Below are positions 25,390-33,708 of a stretch of 64,000 bases of DNA, piece by piece (within the stretch, counting starts at the first letter, position 1; the number at the start of each line of letters is the position of its first letter). The position numbers and the translations under genes were made by a program. The stretch comes from Dyadobacter sp. CY261. GTDB lineage: Bacteria > Bacteroidota > Bacteroidia > Cytophagales > Spirosomataceae. A model generated the notes under the pieces. It searched no databases. It was given only the letters and a program-made list of their open reading frames with translations, and was not told the DNA's origin. The stretch lies in the NCBI RefSeq assembly GCF_021440085.1, contig NZ_JAKCPW010000009.1:62001-126000 (forward strand), given 5' to 3'.

Positions 25390-26683
25390 AAGAACATCCG
25401 GCGTCGCTTTTCTGACAGGCTACGCAGGCATTTCAATCCTCTTTTTTATCCGGGGATATGTCACCGGCGATGCCACCTTTTGGATGGGTATGATACTGAT
25501 TCCATTTTTGTTCAGCGCATTCCCGCCCGGCCAAAAAAGCTGGCGAATGGCGCCTATGGTAGCATTGATCATCATAATCTGCTGCTTCCGGGGCGAAACG
25601 TCATTTCGGTTTTTGTTGCTAATATGCGCGTGTCTCCTAGTCACCGAGACCTATTTCGGAAAACTGAATCCGCTGCTTTTTCTGACACTTCTCGTAGCAT
25701 CTCCGATTTTCAAATATGTTACCGAAGTATTCACCTTTCCGATCCGGCTGCAAATCACTGCCTGGACAGGCTGGCTATTACAAAAAGCACGCATACCGGC
25801 AAGCACTGAAGGGAACAGCATCCTCCTGAATGGGTCTGAATTTTCCGTCGATCCGGCCTGTATGGGTTTACAAATGACTGGCTTCGCGATATTCTCAGCT
25901 ATTTTCCTCCTTACCGACGGGCGGAAGCGCTATCAGCGATCATTGAATGCGGTCTTTCAGGCTGGCTTCATCGCTTTGGCCTTTGTTCTCAACATCCTGG
26001 GAAACCTCATTCGCATTATCATGCTGGTGTTATTGAAAATCGCTCCCAGCAATCCAATGCACGATATGACGGGGATCATCTGCTTGCTGGTTTACGTGGT
26101 AATGCCACTATATTTTGTAAGCCGGTACATTTACCAGCGCTTTGCCGAACCGACTTCACAACGGCCGACTAGCCCACGACGTTTTTCTGCCTATCGGCTG
26201 GCCGTGCATACCGGCCTGTTACTTAGCTGCGCCTTTTTGTGTTTCCCAAAACCACCTTTTAATGTACGCCCTATCCGGGCGATGGAAATCCGGCCGCCAG
26301 GTGACTATGAAACAAACCAGCTTGCCAGCGGGGTCGTTCAGTTCAAAAATTCAGACGCATTGGTCTACGTAAAACCTATCCCTGCATTCTATTCTACCGA
26401 ACATAGCCCGGCCACCTGCTGGACAGGCTCGGGTTATCATCTCGGCCGGGTTTCCAGGAAGGTCGTCGGCGGAAGCACGGTTTACATTGGCACTCTCAAA
26501 AAAGGAAAAGAGGAACTGTTTACAGCTTGGTGGTTTTCAGACGGACTTGACGCCACCAGCGGTCAACTAGATTGGCGTTGGCGATGTCTGGCTAAAAATC
26601 GGCATTATCAACTCATCAATGTAACGTCGGACAATGCCGACCGACTTGAAAAAGAAGTAAAACGATGGTTACCGGCAAGTTGA
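25379..26683 (+). CDS. xrtN: Exosortase N (XrtN) with fused EpsI-like C-terminal domain
   Basis: The 434-residue inner-membrane protein has about eight hydrophobic segments in its first 270 residues. It carries the exosortase catalytic triad Cys161 (VDPACMGLQM), Arg212 (NLIRIIM) and His228 (PMHDMTG). Exosortases cleave or transfer proteins bearing a C-terminal PEP-type tail at the membrane. The C-terminal 130 residues are periplasmic and resemble the EpsI/exosortase-associated domain, with His342...Cys347-x-x-Gly (EHSPATCWTGSG). The ATG overlaps the end of its presumed substrate gene by 11 bases, so the two are coupled. All key residues are present, in contrast to the broken substrate gene. 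A Pro/Ser/Arg-rich linker (about 258-270) joins the two parts. Confidence 0.87.
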   Translation: MSGERTSGVAFLTGYAGISILFFIRGYVTGDATFWMGMILIPFLFSAFPPGQKSWRMAPMVALIIIICCFRGETSFRFLLLICACLLVTETYFGKLNPLLFLTLLVASPIFKYVTEVFTFPIRLQITAWTGWLLQKARIPASTEGNSILLNGSEFSVDPACMGLQMTGFAIFSAIFLLTDGRKRYQRSLNAVFQAGFIALAFVLNILGNLIRIIMLVLLKIAPSNPMHDMTGIICLLVYVVMPLYFVSRYIYQRFAEPTSQRPTSPRRFSAYRLAVHTGLLLSCAFLCFPKPPFNVRPIRAMEIRPPGDYETNQLASGVVQFKNSDALVYVKPIPAFYSTEHSPATCWTGSGYHLGRVSRKVVGGSTVYIGTLKKGKEELFTAWWFSDGLDATSGQLDWRWRCLAKNRHYQLINVTSDNADRLEKEVKRWLPAS

Positions 26684-26733
26684 GGGTATATTGCATCAGA
26701 GAGCGTCTTTTCGAGGAAAAGATCGGATAATCA

Positions 26734-27663
26734 ATGAAAAAAACAGCACGTATCCTCACCATTTTGAGCCTGCTCGCGTTATCGTTACCTTCTATGGCAC
26801 AAACAGAAACCATTACACTCTGGCCGGAAGGCAAAGTCCCCAATTTTAAAAGTAGCGACGTAGAAGAAAAATCGGCCACCGACGCCCAGGGCATCCTGCG
26901 TATCAGCGGCGTAACGATCCCGACCATTACCGCGTACATTGCACCAAAAGAAAAGGCTACGGGCGCGGCGGTGATGATCTGTCCCGGCGGTGGCTATGGC
27001 ATTCTGGCTGCGTCACATGAAGGAAGTGATTTTGCCAAATGGTTTAATGACAGGGGCATTTCCGCATTTGTACTAAAATACCGCCTTCCCAACGAAAAGG
27101 CCATGACGCACCAGCATGAAGTACCGCTGATGGACGCCATGCAGGGCATGAAGCTGATTCGTCAGAATGCCTCCAAATGGAATATAGATGTGAACAAAAT
27201 CGGTGTGATGGGCTTCTCGGCCGGTGGGCACCTTGCTGCGACACTCTCTACGCATCATAATATGGGAGAGAAAGCGTCGCCTGACGGTAAACCGAATTTC
27301 TCGGTCCTGATTTATCCGGTGATTTCATTCCAGCCTGTCATTTCGCACGGAGGTTCTCGTGACAACTTGCTCGGGCCGGAAAAATCGGAAGAGCTGATCA
27401 AATATTACTCGAACGAATTGCAGGTATCCGACCAGACCCCGCCTGCATTCCTGGTACATGCGATGGACGACACCGGAGTACCGGTTGAAAACAGCATCCA
27501 ATATTACCTCGCCCTGAAAGCAAAGAAAATCCCGGCAGAAATGCATTTATATCCCCAGGGCGGACATGGTTACGGCATGCGCACCGAGGGAAAAGGTTCA
27601 CTAGCCAACTGGCCCGCTGCCATGGAAGGTTGGCTGAAAGCTATGGGATACCAGAAAAATTGA
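26734..27663 (+). CDS. Exported alpha/beta hydrolase (acetyl-xylan-esterase/BD-FAE-like)
   Basis: The 309-residue protein has a signal peptide (ending SMAQ, about residue 23) and the alpha/beta-hydrolase fold of Bacteroidota carbohydrate esterases. The oxyanion segment CPGGGYG is near residue 83, and the nucleophile Ser162 sits in GFSAGG. The acid is in HAMDDTGVP and the base His in PQGGHGYG. These enzymes remove acetyl or feruloyl groups from sugars in the periplasm. It begins 50 bases after xrtN, so it may belong to the same operon; an acyl-sugar or surface-polymer substrate would fit the exosortase context but is not proved. A strong hairpin follows its stop. Confidence 0.88.
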   Translation: MKKTARILTILSLLALSLPSMAQTETITLWPEGKVPNFKSSDVEEKSATDAQGILRISGVTIPTITAYIAPKEKATGAAVMICPGGGYGILAASHEGSDFAKWFNDRGISAFVLKYRLPNEKAMTHQHEVPLMDAMQGMKLIRQNASKWNIDVNKIGVMGFSAGGHLAATLSTHHNMGEKASPDGKPNFSVLIYPVISFQPVISHGGSRDNLLGPEKSEELIKYYSNELQVSDQTPPAFLVHAMDDTGVPVENSIQYYLALKAKKIPAEMHLYPQGGHGYGMRTEGKGSLANWPAAMEGWLKAMGYQKN

Positions 27664-27677
27664 CGCCACGATAAATT

Positions 27678-27723
27678 AATCCCTAGTTTTGAAAAAAATT
27701 TCAACGCTAGGGATTCGCTTTTT
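27678..27723 (+). terminator. Strong hairpin with T tract between the esterase and GT87-like genes
   Basis: AATCCCTAG (27678-27686) pairs with CTAGGGATT (27707-27715). Inside it TTGAAA (27689-27694) pairs with TTTCAA (27699-27704) around an AAAA loop. A CGCTTTTT tail runs directly into the ATG at 27724. It reads as an intrinsic terminator for the esterase gene, but its position also covers the whole leader of the next gene, so it could act as an attenuator. Confidence 0.55.
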
Positions 27724-28911
27724 ATGCATGCTTTTAACCGCCTCCTGGGCAATCGGAGATATTTGCTATTTATTGTGCTATTTATCGCCGCATTCTCGAC
27801 CATTCAGTCGATCCTGTCGCATACCAAGACCTTCCCGGGCGGAATACAACCTTACACCGCCTATAACAACTACCTGATTTTCAAACAATCCTTCTTCCAC
27901 CTGATCGAGGGAAAGGATCTGTACATTCTGCACCCGACCGAGCACTGGGATTTGTTTAAATATAGCCCCACGTTTGCCCTCGCCTTCGGAGTAATGGCCT
28001 TCACACCGGATGCGATCGGTTTGTTCCTTTGGAATCTCGTGAATGTACTGGTGCTCTTTTATTCGATCTATTACTTACCTAAAATCGACCTCCGCACCAA
28101 AGGGCTAATGCTCACGTTCATGATCGTGGAGCTATTGACCGCCACGCAGAACGAGCAAAGCAATGCGTTGATTGCCGGGATGTTATTGTTTGCATTCAGT
28201 TTTCTTGAAAAGGACAAATATTGGCTGGCGGCGTTGTGCATTGTCTGCACGATCTATATCAAATTGTTCGGTATTGTCGCGCTGGCCTTGTTCCTGCTAT
28301 ATCCCAACAAATTGAAACTGGCCTACACCACGGCTACCTGGTTCCTGGTGTTTACAATAATTCCCGTGATCGTCACAGGTCCCGATCAACTCATTTTCCT
28401 TTACAAAAGCTGGGGGCGGATGTTGACGGAGGACCGCTCGATTTCGGACGGACTGTCGGTGATAGGCTGGCTTAAAACGTGGTTTGGCCGGCCTGTGGAC
28501 AAAACATGGGTCAACATTGCCGGAATGGCGATTTTCTGCCTTCCATTATTGAAAATCAAGTCTTACGGAAACTTTGCATTCCGTGCATTAATGCTCGCCT
28601 CGGTACTTGTTTGGGTGGTGATTTTTAACCATCGGGCCGAGTCACCGACGTTTATTATTTGCATAGCGGGCGTGGCTGTTTGGTATTATATGCAAGCCCC
28701 CAACAAACTCAATTATGTGCTGCTTGTGCTGGCATTTGTGTTCACGACATTGTCGCCAACAGATATTTTTCCGAAGTTTATCCGGAACGAATTTTTCTGG
28801 CCTTATGTGATCAAGGCTGTGCCATGTATTCTTATTTGGGGCAAAATTGTTTATGATCTGCTCGTGACCGATCTGCTTCCCCGCCCAACAGCTGTGGAAA
28901 TTATCGAATAA
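27724..28911 (+). CDS. GT87-like (DUF2029) integral-membrane glycosyltransferase
   Basis: The 395-residue protein is polytopic, with about ten hydrophobic segments. Its long first periplasmic loop (GGIQPYTAYNNYLIFKQSFF..., HPTEHWDLFKYSPTFALAF) resembles GT87/DUF2029 polyprenyl-phosphate-sugar-dependent mannosyl- or arabinosyltransferases. These use lipid-linked sugars at the outer face of the inner membrane. Its place behind xrtN and a carbohydrate esterase fits surface-glycan or glycoprotein work, which is inference. The start is directly after a hairpin, with no room for a Shine-Dalgarno sequence. No functional motif beyond the family resemblance is certain. Confidence 0.75.
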   Translation: MHAFNRLLGNRRYLLFIVLFIAAFSTIQSILSHTKTFPGGIQPYTAYNNYLIFKQSFFHLIEGKDLYILHPTEHWDLFKYSPTFALAFGVMAFTPDAIGLFLWNLVNVLVLFYSIYYLPKIDLRTKGLMLTFMIVELLTATQNEQSNALIAGMLLFAFSFLEKDKYWLAALCIVCTIYIKLFGIVALALFLLYPNKLKLAYTTATWFLVFTIIPVIVTGPDQLIFLYKSWGRMLTEDRSISDGLSVIGWLKTWFGRPVDKTWVNIAGMAIFCLPLLKIKSYGNFAFRALMLASVLVWVVIFNHRAESPTFIICIAGVAVWYYMQAPNKLNYVLLVLAFVFTTLSPTDIFPKFIRNEFFWPYVIKAVPCILIWGKIVYDLLVTDLLPRPTAVEIIE

Positions 28912-28953
28912 AAAAGGCGTTACAGGAATGCTGCGGCTGCAACCTGTAACGCC
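28910..28953 (-). terminator. Rho-independent terminator for the small exported protein gene
   Basis: The perfect 11-bp stem GGCGTTACAGG / CCTGTAACGCC (28916-28926, 28943-28953) is followed on the minus strand by a T run (28915-28910). It lies 20 bases past the stop of 28973-29383 and overlaps the stop of the GT87-like gene. Confidence 0.85.
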
Positions 28954-28972
28954 CGAATTCAAATTCTTTCAA

Positions 28973-29383
28973 TCAATTTCCCCCCAGAAGCGTCCGGTTC
29001 ACCTCGCGCACCTCTTTGGTCGACAAGTAAACGTTCTTCACAATCTTTTCGTAGTCGTCGGAGATTTCAATGGTATAGACGCCGTCGCTCATTTCCTCGA
29101 AATTTATCTTGCGCCCCAGTTTAGTAAGATATTTGGCGACAAATTCTTCGTGCAACAGCTTACCCTTGCTGTCGAGCAACCGGATAGTCACTTTTTCGCC
29201 TTTGTCTTTTTCCATCATCAAATTCATCGACATCGTGTCGCGAACGCGGTACATTCCCACCCGGAATTTCTCACAGGTATTGTTTTTACATTCCGCCTTG
29301 GGTGACACGATCGGATCTGCTTTTACATTGGAGGCGATTACAAATAATACGAAAGCAGCGGCGGTTTTTAAGATGTTCTTCAT
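28973..29383 (-). CDS. Small exported protein of unknown function (136 aa)
   Basis: The product has a signal peptide (MKNILKTAAAFVLFVIASNVKA) and a small beta-rich mature part. That part has two cysteines (ECKNNTCEKF), a VTIRLLDSKGKLLHEEFV hairpin and an EMSDGVYTIEISDD segment. The pattern of a short beta-sandwich ending in 'G-x-Y-x-I-x-I' recalls Bacteroidota periplasmic DUF3244-like or T9SS C-terminal-like folds, but no confident family can be named. It is a single-gene unit with its own terminator. The two cysteines, seven apart, could form a disulfide. Confidence 0.7.
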   Translation of the reverse strand: MKNILKTAAAFVLFVIASNVKADPIVSPKAECKNNTCEKFRVGMYRVRDTMSMNLMMEKDKGEKVTIRLLDSKGKLLHEEFVAKYLTKLGRKINFEEMSDGVYTIEISDDYEKIVKNVYLSTKEVREVNRTLLGGN

Positions 29384-29638
29384 GGCTTTTGAAGGTTACA
29401 GATTGGTACTTTTTAAATGATTTTGCACCAATGAGGTAACCGTTCAGGCCTTTGTTGCACACAAAGTTTAGACGGTTGGAAATGCGGTTGAGTGGTTTGT
29501 GGCTTAAAAGTCTTACCGGAGTGGCATATTACCGAAGCTCAGCAAACGTATCAAAAAGAACGAAAACCAGCCTGATTTGCTGGTAGACGAAGGCGAAGTT
29601 TTCAGAAATTCGATGAAATTCTGAAAAGGTTTTCAAGA

Positions 29639-30631
29639 CTACCCCCCAATCGCAATCATCTGCCGGTTCTGTTCGTATTCTGATTTGGCTTGATCTTCGG
29701 AAAAGCCGGCGTGGCCCCCGTGCCTGAAATGCTTTTTCTGAAAATGGGCATAAATGAGTGGACGGACGTCTTCGCCCTTGCGTAATGGGGTGAGCAGATC
29801 CACTTCGGAAGTGTCGAAAAGGCAGTTTTTCAGCTTGCCGTCGGCGGTTAAGCGAATGCGGTTGCAGCCCTCGCAGAATGGATGGGTAACTGTCCCGATA
29901 ATACCAAAAGTCCCGGCACCGCCATTCACCTGGTACCTTCTTGCGGTATCATGCAACTCACCAGCCACAGGTTGAAATTCAAATTCCTGACTGACTTTTA
30001 CCAACAGATCTGCATAGGAGACAATTTTGGAAAGATCCCATTGATTGCCCTTGAACGGCATAAACTCAATAAAACGAACATGCAGGTTAGGCTCGCTCAA
30101 CGTCATTCTGACAAAATCGTTGACTTCGTCATCATTTGTGCCACGCATTACGACCATATTGAGCTTTACGACAAAACCATCATCCAAAAGCAAACGGATG
30201 TGATCCAGTGTCTTCGTAAAATGGTCACGTTTGGTAATTGCACGAAAACGGTCTTCACTCAAAGTATCCAGACTGACATTCAGCGAAGTAACACCAGCCT
30301 GCTTTAATTGAGGAATAAACTGATCGATGTAAACAGCGTTCGTGGTGAGCGTGAGAGAGGCGGGAAGTTGTCCTAAATTCGAGATGATTTCCCCGGCATC
30401 TTTCCGGACCAAAGGTTCTCCGCCGGTAAGCCTTATTTTTTCAACCCCCATTTCGACAAATAATCTCGCCAGATGGGAGATTTCGTCGGCCTGCATGAGC
30501 CATTTGGACGGCATGAATTGCATATCCTCCTGAGGCATACAATAGGTACAGCGCAGGTTGCACTTATCCGTAAGCGAAATGCGCAGATAAGTGTGCTTGC
30601 GACCAAATGTATCTACAATCGGTAATGCCAT
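29639..30631 (-). CDS. moaA: GTP 3',8-cyclase (MoaA)
   Basis: The 330-residue radical-SAM enzyme catalyses the first step of molybdopterin synthesis, turning GTP into 3',8-cyclo-7,8-dihydro-GTP. The N-terminal SAM-cluster motif Cys24-x3-Cys28-x2-Cys31 (DKCNLRCTYC) and the C-terminal cluster cysteines 253, 256 and 270 (FCEGCNRIRLT...KNC) are complete. The protein ends in Gly-Gly, which inserts into the active site. It is the last gene of the moe/moa operon, 8 bases after the moaC/moaB fusion. The ATG at 30631 is well supported by the spacing. Confidence 0.96.
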   Translation of the reverse strand: MALPIVDTFGRKHTYLRISLTDKCNLRCTYCMPQEDMQFMPSKWLMQADEISHLARLFVEMGVEKIRLTGGEPLVRKDAGEIISNLGQLPASLTLTTNAVYIDQFIPQLKQAGVTSLNVSLDTLSEDRFRAITKRDHFTKTLDHIRLLLDDGFVVKLNMVVMRGTNDDEVNDFVRMTLSEPNLHVRFIEFMPFKGNQWDLSKIVSYADLLVKVSQEFEFQPVAGELHDTARRYQVNGGAGTFGIIGTVTHPFCEGCNRIRLTADGKLKNCLFDTSEVDLLTPLRKGEDVRPLIYAHFQKKHFRHGGHAGFSEDQAKSEYEQNRQMIAIGG

Positions 30632-30639
30632 GTTTGTCC

Positions 30640-31548
30640 CTAGTCGTGTTTCTTTCCCTCTAAAACATTAAAAACATGTAAAACATGCGGAAAGAGCGCA
30701 TCAATATATTCCGTGACACCTCCGGTACTGCCCGGCATTGCGATCACAAGCATTTCACCGATGAATCCCGCCGCAGATCTCGACAGCATTGAAGTAGGGA
30801 TACGTTCCTGCCCATATCGACGCGCTGTCTCGGCAATACCGGGAATTTCCCGGTCGAAAAGCTCGGATACTGCTTCAGGTGTTACGTCTCTGTGCGAGAG
30901 TCCGGTACCACCTGTGAGTAGTACCAAATCACAATCCGCACGCTGCAACGCCCGCAATTTGGCTTGAATGCCGGCCTTCTCATCCGCAACAATGCTGTAA
31001 TCACTTACCTCCAACTGGAATGCACCGAGTTTCTCAATAATCTTTTTGCCCGATTTATCTTCACCAATTCCTTTCGAAATGCTGTCGGAACATACGACAA
31101 CCGCCACTTTCAAACCCTCGGGAGCAGCTTTTCGATCGCTTTTGCCTCCTTTCTTTTCCAACAAACGAATATGCTTTATTTCGACACCCTTATCAATCGG
31201 TTTGAGCATATCGTACATCGTAAGCGCCACCACCGACGCGCCATGCATAGCCTCTACCTCGACACCGGTTTTATATATCGTCTTGACAGTCAGCTCTATC
31301 ACGATTGTCAGATCCTCAATCTTGTATTGCACCCCCGTGTATTCCACCGGAATGGGATGACAATCCGGCAATAGATCGGGCGTCTTCTTTACTGCTAAAA
31401 AACCCGCCGCTTTCGCCATTTCGAAAACATCGCCTTTCGGCACAGACCGGTTTTGTATCGCCTCCACGGTTTCCTGCTTGCTCACCTGCACAATAGCCTG
31501 TGCAGTAGCAATGCGGAGCGTATTGGTTTTATGCGTAATGTCGACCAT
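30640..31548 (-). CDS. Bifunctional MoaC - MoaB/MogA fusion
   Basis: The 302-residue protein joins two molybdenum-cofactor enzymes. Residues 1 to about 140 are MoaC, cyclic pyranopterin monophosphate synthase, with AKAAGFLAVKKT..., MHGASVVALTMYDMLKPID and KHIRLLEKKGGKS. Residues about 145-302 are a MoaB/MogA domain with VVVCSDS, the molybdopterin-binding TGGTGLSHRDVTPEA and MPGSTGG. MoaC works directly after MoaA; MogA-type domains adenylylate molybdopterin before metal insertion by MoeA. The fusion brings an early and a late step together. It lies between moaA and moaE, and a repeat region separates it from moaE. Confidence 0.93.
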   Translation of the reverse strand: MVDITHKTNTLRIATAQAIVQVSKQETVEAIQNRSVPKGDVFEMAKAAGFLAVKKTPDLLPDCHPIPVEYTGVQYKIEDLTIVIELTVKTIYKTGVEVEAMHGASVVALTMYDMLKPIDKGVEIKHIRLLEKKGGKSDRKAAPEGLKVAVVVCSDSISKGIGEDKSGKKIIEKLGAFQLEVSDYSIVADEKAGIQAKLRALQRADCDLVLLTGGTGLSHRDVTPEAVSELFDREIPGIAETARRYGQERIPTSMLSRSAAGFIGEMLVIAMPGSTGGVTEYIDALFPHVLHVFNVLEGKKHD

Positions 31549-31553
31549 ATGTA

Positions 31554-31747
31554 ATTTTGAATGACTGAATGATTGAATGATCGAATTTTGAGTGAGAGTG
31601 AATTTTGAATGAGTGAATAGTCATAATGAGTGAATAGTCATTAGGTCAGTAGTGATTTCTTGTAAATCAGAATCAATAATATTAAACAACACCTGTCAAC
31701 ACCTTACTTATTCAATTCCGTCATTCAATCATTCGGTCATTCAAAAT
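31554..31747. repeat. Inverted repeat with internal tandem repeats inside the moa operon
   Basis: A 27-base arm at 31554-31580 is repeated inverted at 31721-31747 with one mismatch. Between them lies a perfect 17-base tandem duplication (31608-31624 and 31625-31641), with more degenerate GAATGA(c/t)T units around it. The whole block fills the 213-base gap between moaE and the moaC/moaB fusion, and no frame in it looks like a gene. On the minus strand it lacks a T-run, so it is not a plain terminator. Confidence 0.8.
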
Positions 31748-31761
31748 TCACTCATTAACAT

Positions 31762-32211
31762 TTACCTATTCTCCTTCCAAACATGCTGCCCCGTTTCGCC
31801 AACCAGTTCCTTACCGAAAATGGGGACTTTGGCTTTGATTTCTTCTACTATATATTCTGAGGCTTCGAATGCCGCCCTTCTATGCGGGGAGGAAACGAAA
31901 ACAAACAGGCTGATCTCGCCGGTTGGCACTACACCCAGGCTATGGTAAATATGCATGCAGGTCAGCTCGAATTTGGTAAAAGCAGCCTCCCTGATGTCGT
32001 GGAACGCCTGCTCGGCCATTTCCTCGTATGCGGTGTAATCGATACCCGCCACCGCACCGCCTTCCTTCTGATCGGCACGGATTTGTCCGAGGAAAATGGC
32101 ATGGGCACCAATGCCCGTCTTAGATTGGTGGCTCGCGATAGACTTGGCCACAAATTCGGGATTTATCGGCCCTTCTATAAATACCTTTTTAGGCTTATGT
32201 GTTTTTTCCAT
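31762..32211 (-). CDS. moaE: Molybdopterin synthase large subunit (MoaE)
   Basis: The ATG at 32211 gives 149 residues. The longer reading to a TTG at 32280 overlaps moaD and adds an unlikely basic tail. MoaE dimerises and, with MoaD, converts cyclic pyranopterin monophosphate to molybdopterin by adding two sulfurs. Family features are GAHAIFLGQIR, YEEMAEQAF, HSLGVVPTGEISLFV, SSPHRRAAFEA and the lysines in IKAKVPIFGKE near the active site. It sits 10 bases after moaD, its usual partner, on the same strand. Confidence 0.92.
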   Translation of the reverse strand: MEKTHKPKKVFIEGPINPEFVAKSIASHQSKTGIGAHAIFLGQIRADQKEGGAVAGIDYTAYEEMAEQAFHDIREAAFTKFELTCMHIYHSLGVVPTGEISLFVFVSSPHRRAAFEASEYIVEEIKAKVPIFGKELVGETGQHVWKENR

Positions 32212-32221
32212 GGTCCTCCTG

Positions 32222-32461
32222 TTATCCTCCTGCAAATGGCGGCAGCAATGCAACCTCCGCCGGGATTTCGATAGGTACAAAATCCTCAGAAATTTTCCGG
32301 TTGACCGCTATTTTGAATTTCTTATCACGCATGGCCGGATACTTATCCAGCACTTGCGCACGAAACTGCCCGACCGTCAGCTCACCGCCTGCATTCCAGA
32401 CTTCATCCGATAATCCGGCGATTTCGGCCAGCATCCCGAAATATTTGACTTGAAAGCTCAT
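32222..32461 (-). CDS. moaD: Molybdopterin synthase sulfur carrier (MoaD)
   Basis: The 79-residue ubiquitin-like protein ends in Gly-Gly (LPPFAGG), the site that is adenylylated and thiocarboxylated before sulfur transfer in MoaE. It has the typical core LTVGQFRAQVLDKYP and the FKIAVNRK strand. No MoeB-type activating enzyme is encoded in this window, so that step must be encoded elsewhere. It lies 56 bases after moeA and 10 bases before moaE. Confidence 0.92.
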   Translation of the reverse strand: MSFQVKYFGMLAEIAGLSDEVWNAGGELTVGQFRAQVLDKYPAMRDKKFKIAVNRKISEDFVPIEIPAEVALLPPFAGG

Positions 32462-32517
32462 TTATATCGATGGTCAATTCTTTTCTCTCCCAATAACCCG
32501 CACATCGCTGTTCAGGT

Positions 32518-33708
32518 TCAGACTGGCAGCAAATGCACTTCTACAAGTTCGCCAACCGCCACCTGATTTTGGCTAACCGGCAGATAGATCAATGCATTCG
32601 CAATCGCGAACGACCCAATCACGAACGATTCCTGGCCGTCGAGCGATACAACTTCGTTTCCCTCAACCCTCGCTTTCAGAAACTCGTCGCGTTCCCCGTC
32701 GAAGCGGTAAGCGTGCCGGATCGGCAATTGGACCGATCTCAAAAATGGCTCTTTGGAACCCATAATTTTTTGCAAAGCCGGCAGCACATACTCGTAATAA
32801 CAGACAAGCGAAGATGCCGGATTACCAGGCAACGCGAAGATCAGCTTTTCTTTCTTTTTGCCAAACAGCAGTGGCTTGCCAGGCTTCTGTCTTACCTTAT
32901 AAAAGATCGTCTCCGCACCCAATGCTTCCAATGCCTTTCCCACAAAATCATAATCCCCCACCGAAATCCCGCCGGAAGCGAGCACTACATCATTTTCCTC
33001 CAACAGTGCCTTCAAGGCTTCTATTGTTGCATGCAGTTCATCAGAAGCATAGCTGATCGTAACGCTGTCAATCCCAATCTGATTAAGTGCGGCTTTCAGC
33101 ATGGCGGAATTGGATTCATAAATCTTGCCGGGCCTAAGTGACTCTCCGCTTTTCAGCAGTTCATCGCCAGTAACCAGCAAACCGATCCGGGGTTTTGAAT
33201 ATACCGTCACGGCGTTCACATCCATTCCTTTCAAAAAGCCTATGGCACCCGGAGAAACAAGCGTACCTGCCGGCAATGCTACGGCGCCGGCTGCGATCTG
33301 CTGCCCCACCCGGCGGATATTCTTACCATCGGGCACAGGGAACTCGTTAATCATCACGATTCCATCCGCCGCCGACGTATTTTCTTGCATCACAACGGCC
33401 GTGGCACCGTCAGGTACAGGGGCTCCTGTGAAAATACGGGCTGCCAAACCAATGTTGACCACAGGAAGATCGACCTGTCCGGCTTTGGACTCGCCGACAA
33501 GTCGCAACTCCGTGCCGGGTTGGGTAATATCCGAGTGCACGATCGCATATCCATCCATAGACGACTGCCGGAACGGCGGCAAAGCTATGGGGGCAATCAC
33601 GTCCTTCGCAAGGAAACCGCCCCCAGCTTTCTCCAGCGGCACTGTAACCGTCGGCAGTGTGTTGGAATTCGCAATAATTCTCTGTTTCGCCTCGTTGACT
33701 GTGACCAT
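32518..33708 (-). CDS. moeA: Molybdopterin molybdotransferase (MoeA)
   Basis: The 396-residue protein inserts molybdate into adenylylated molybdopterin. It shows the MoeA segments LPPFRQSSMDGYAI, IFTGAPVPDGATAVVMQE, RVGQQIAAGAVALPAGT, the GDELLKSGE motif, the ASGGISVGDYDF region and the LPGNPASSLVCYYEYV segment. It is the first gene of the operon moeA-moaD-moaE-moaC/moaB-moaA on the minus strand. The upstream 450 bases form a divergent regulatory region with the transglycosylase gene. The ATG at 33708 is the first in-frame start. Confidence 0.95.
   Translation of the reverse strand: MVTVNEAKQRIIANSNTLPTVTVPLEKAGGGFLAKDVIAPIALPPFRQSSMDGYAIVHSDITQPGTELRLVGESKAGQVDLPVVNIGLAARIFTGAPVPDGATAVVMQENTSAADGIVMINEFPVPDGKNIRRVGQQIAAGAVALPAGTLVSPGAIGFLKGMDVNAVTVYSKPRIGLLVTGDELLKSGESLRPGKIYESNSAMLKAALNQIGIDSVTISYASDELHATIEALKALLEENDVVLASGGISVGDYDFVGKALEALGAETIFYKVRQKPGKPLLFGKKKEKLIFALPGNPASSLVCYYEYVLPALQKIMGSKEPFLRSVQLPIRHAYRFDGERDEFLKARVEGNEVVSLDGQESFVIGSFAIANALIYLPVSQNQVAVGELVEVHLLPV

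Noticed and set aside
29430..29638. Possible short coding remnant upstream of the moaA stop
   Set aside because: Frames are broken within about 35 residues on both strands and match nothing; treated as non-coding.
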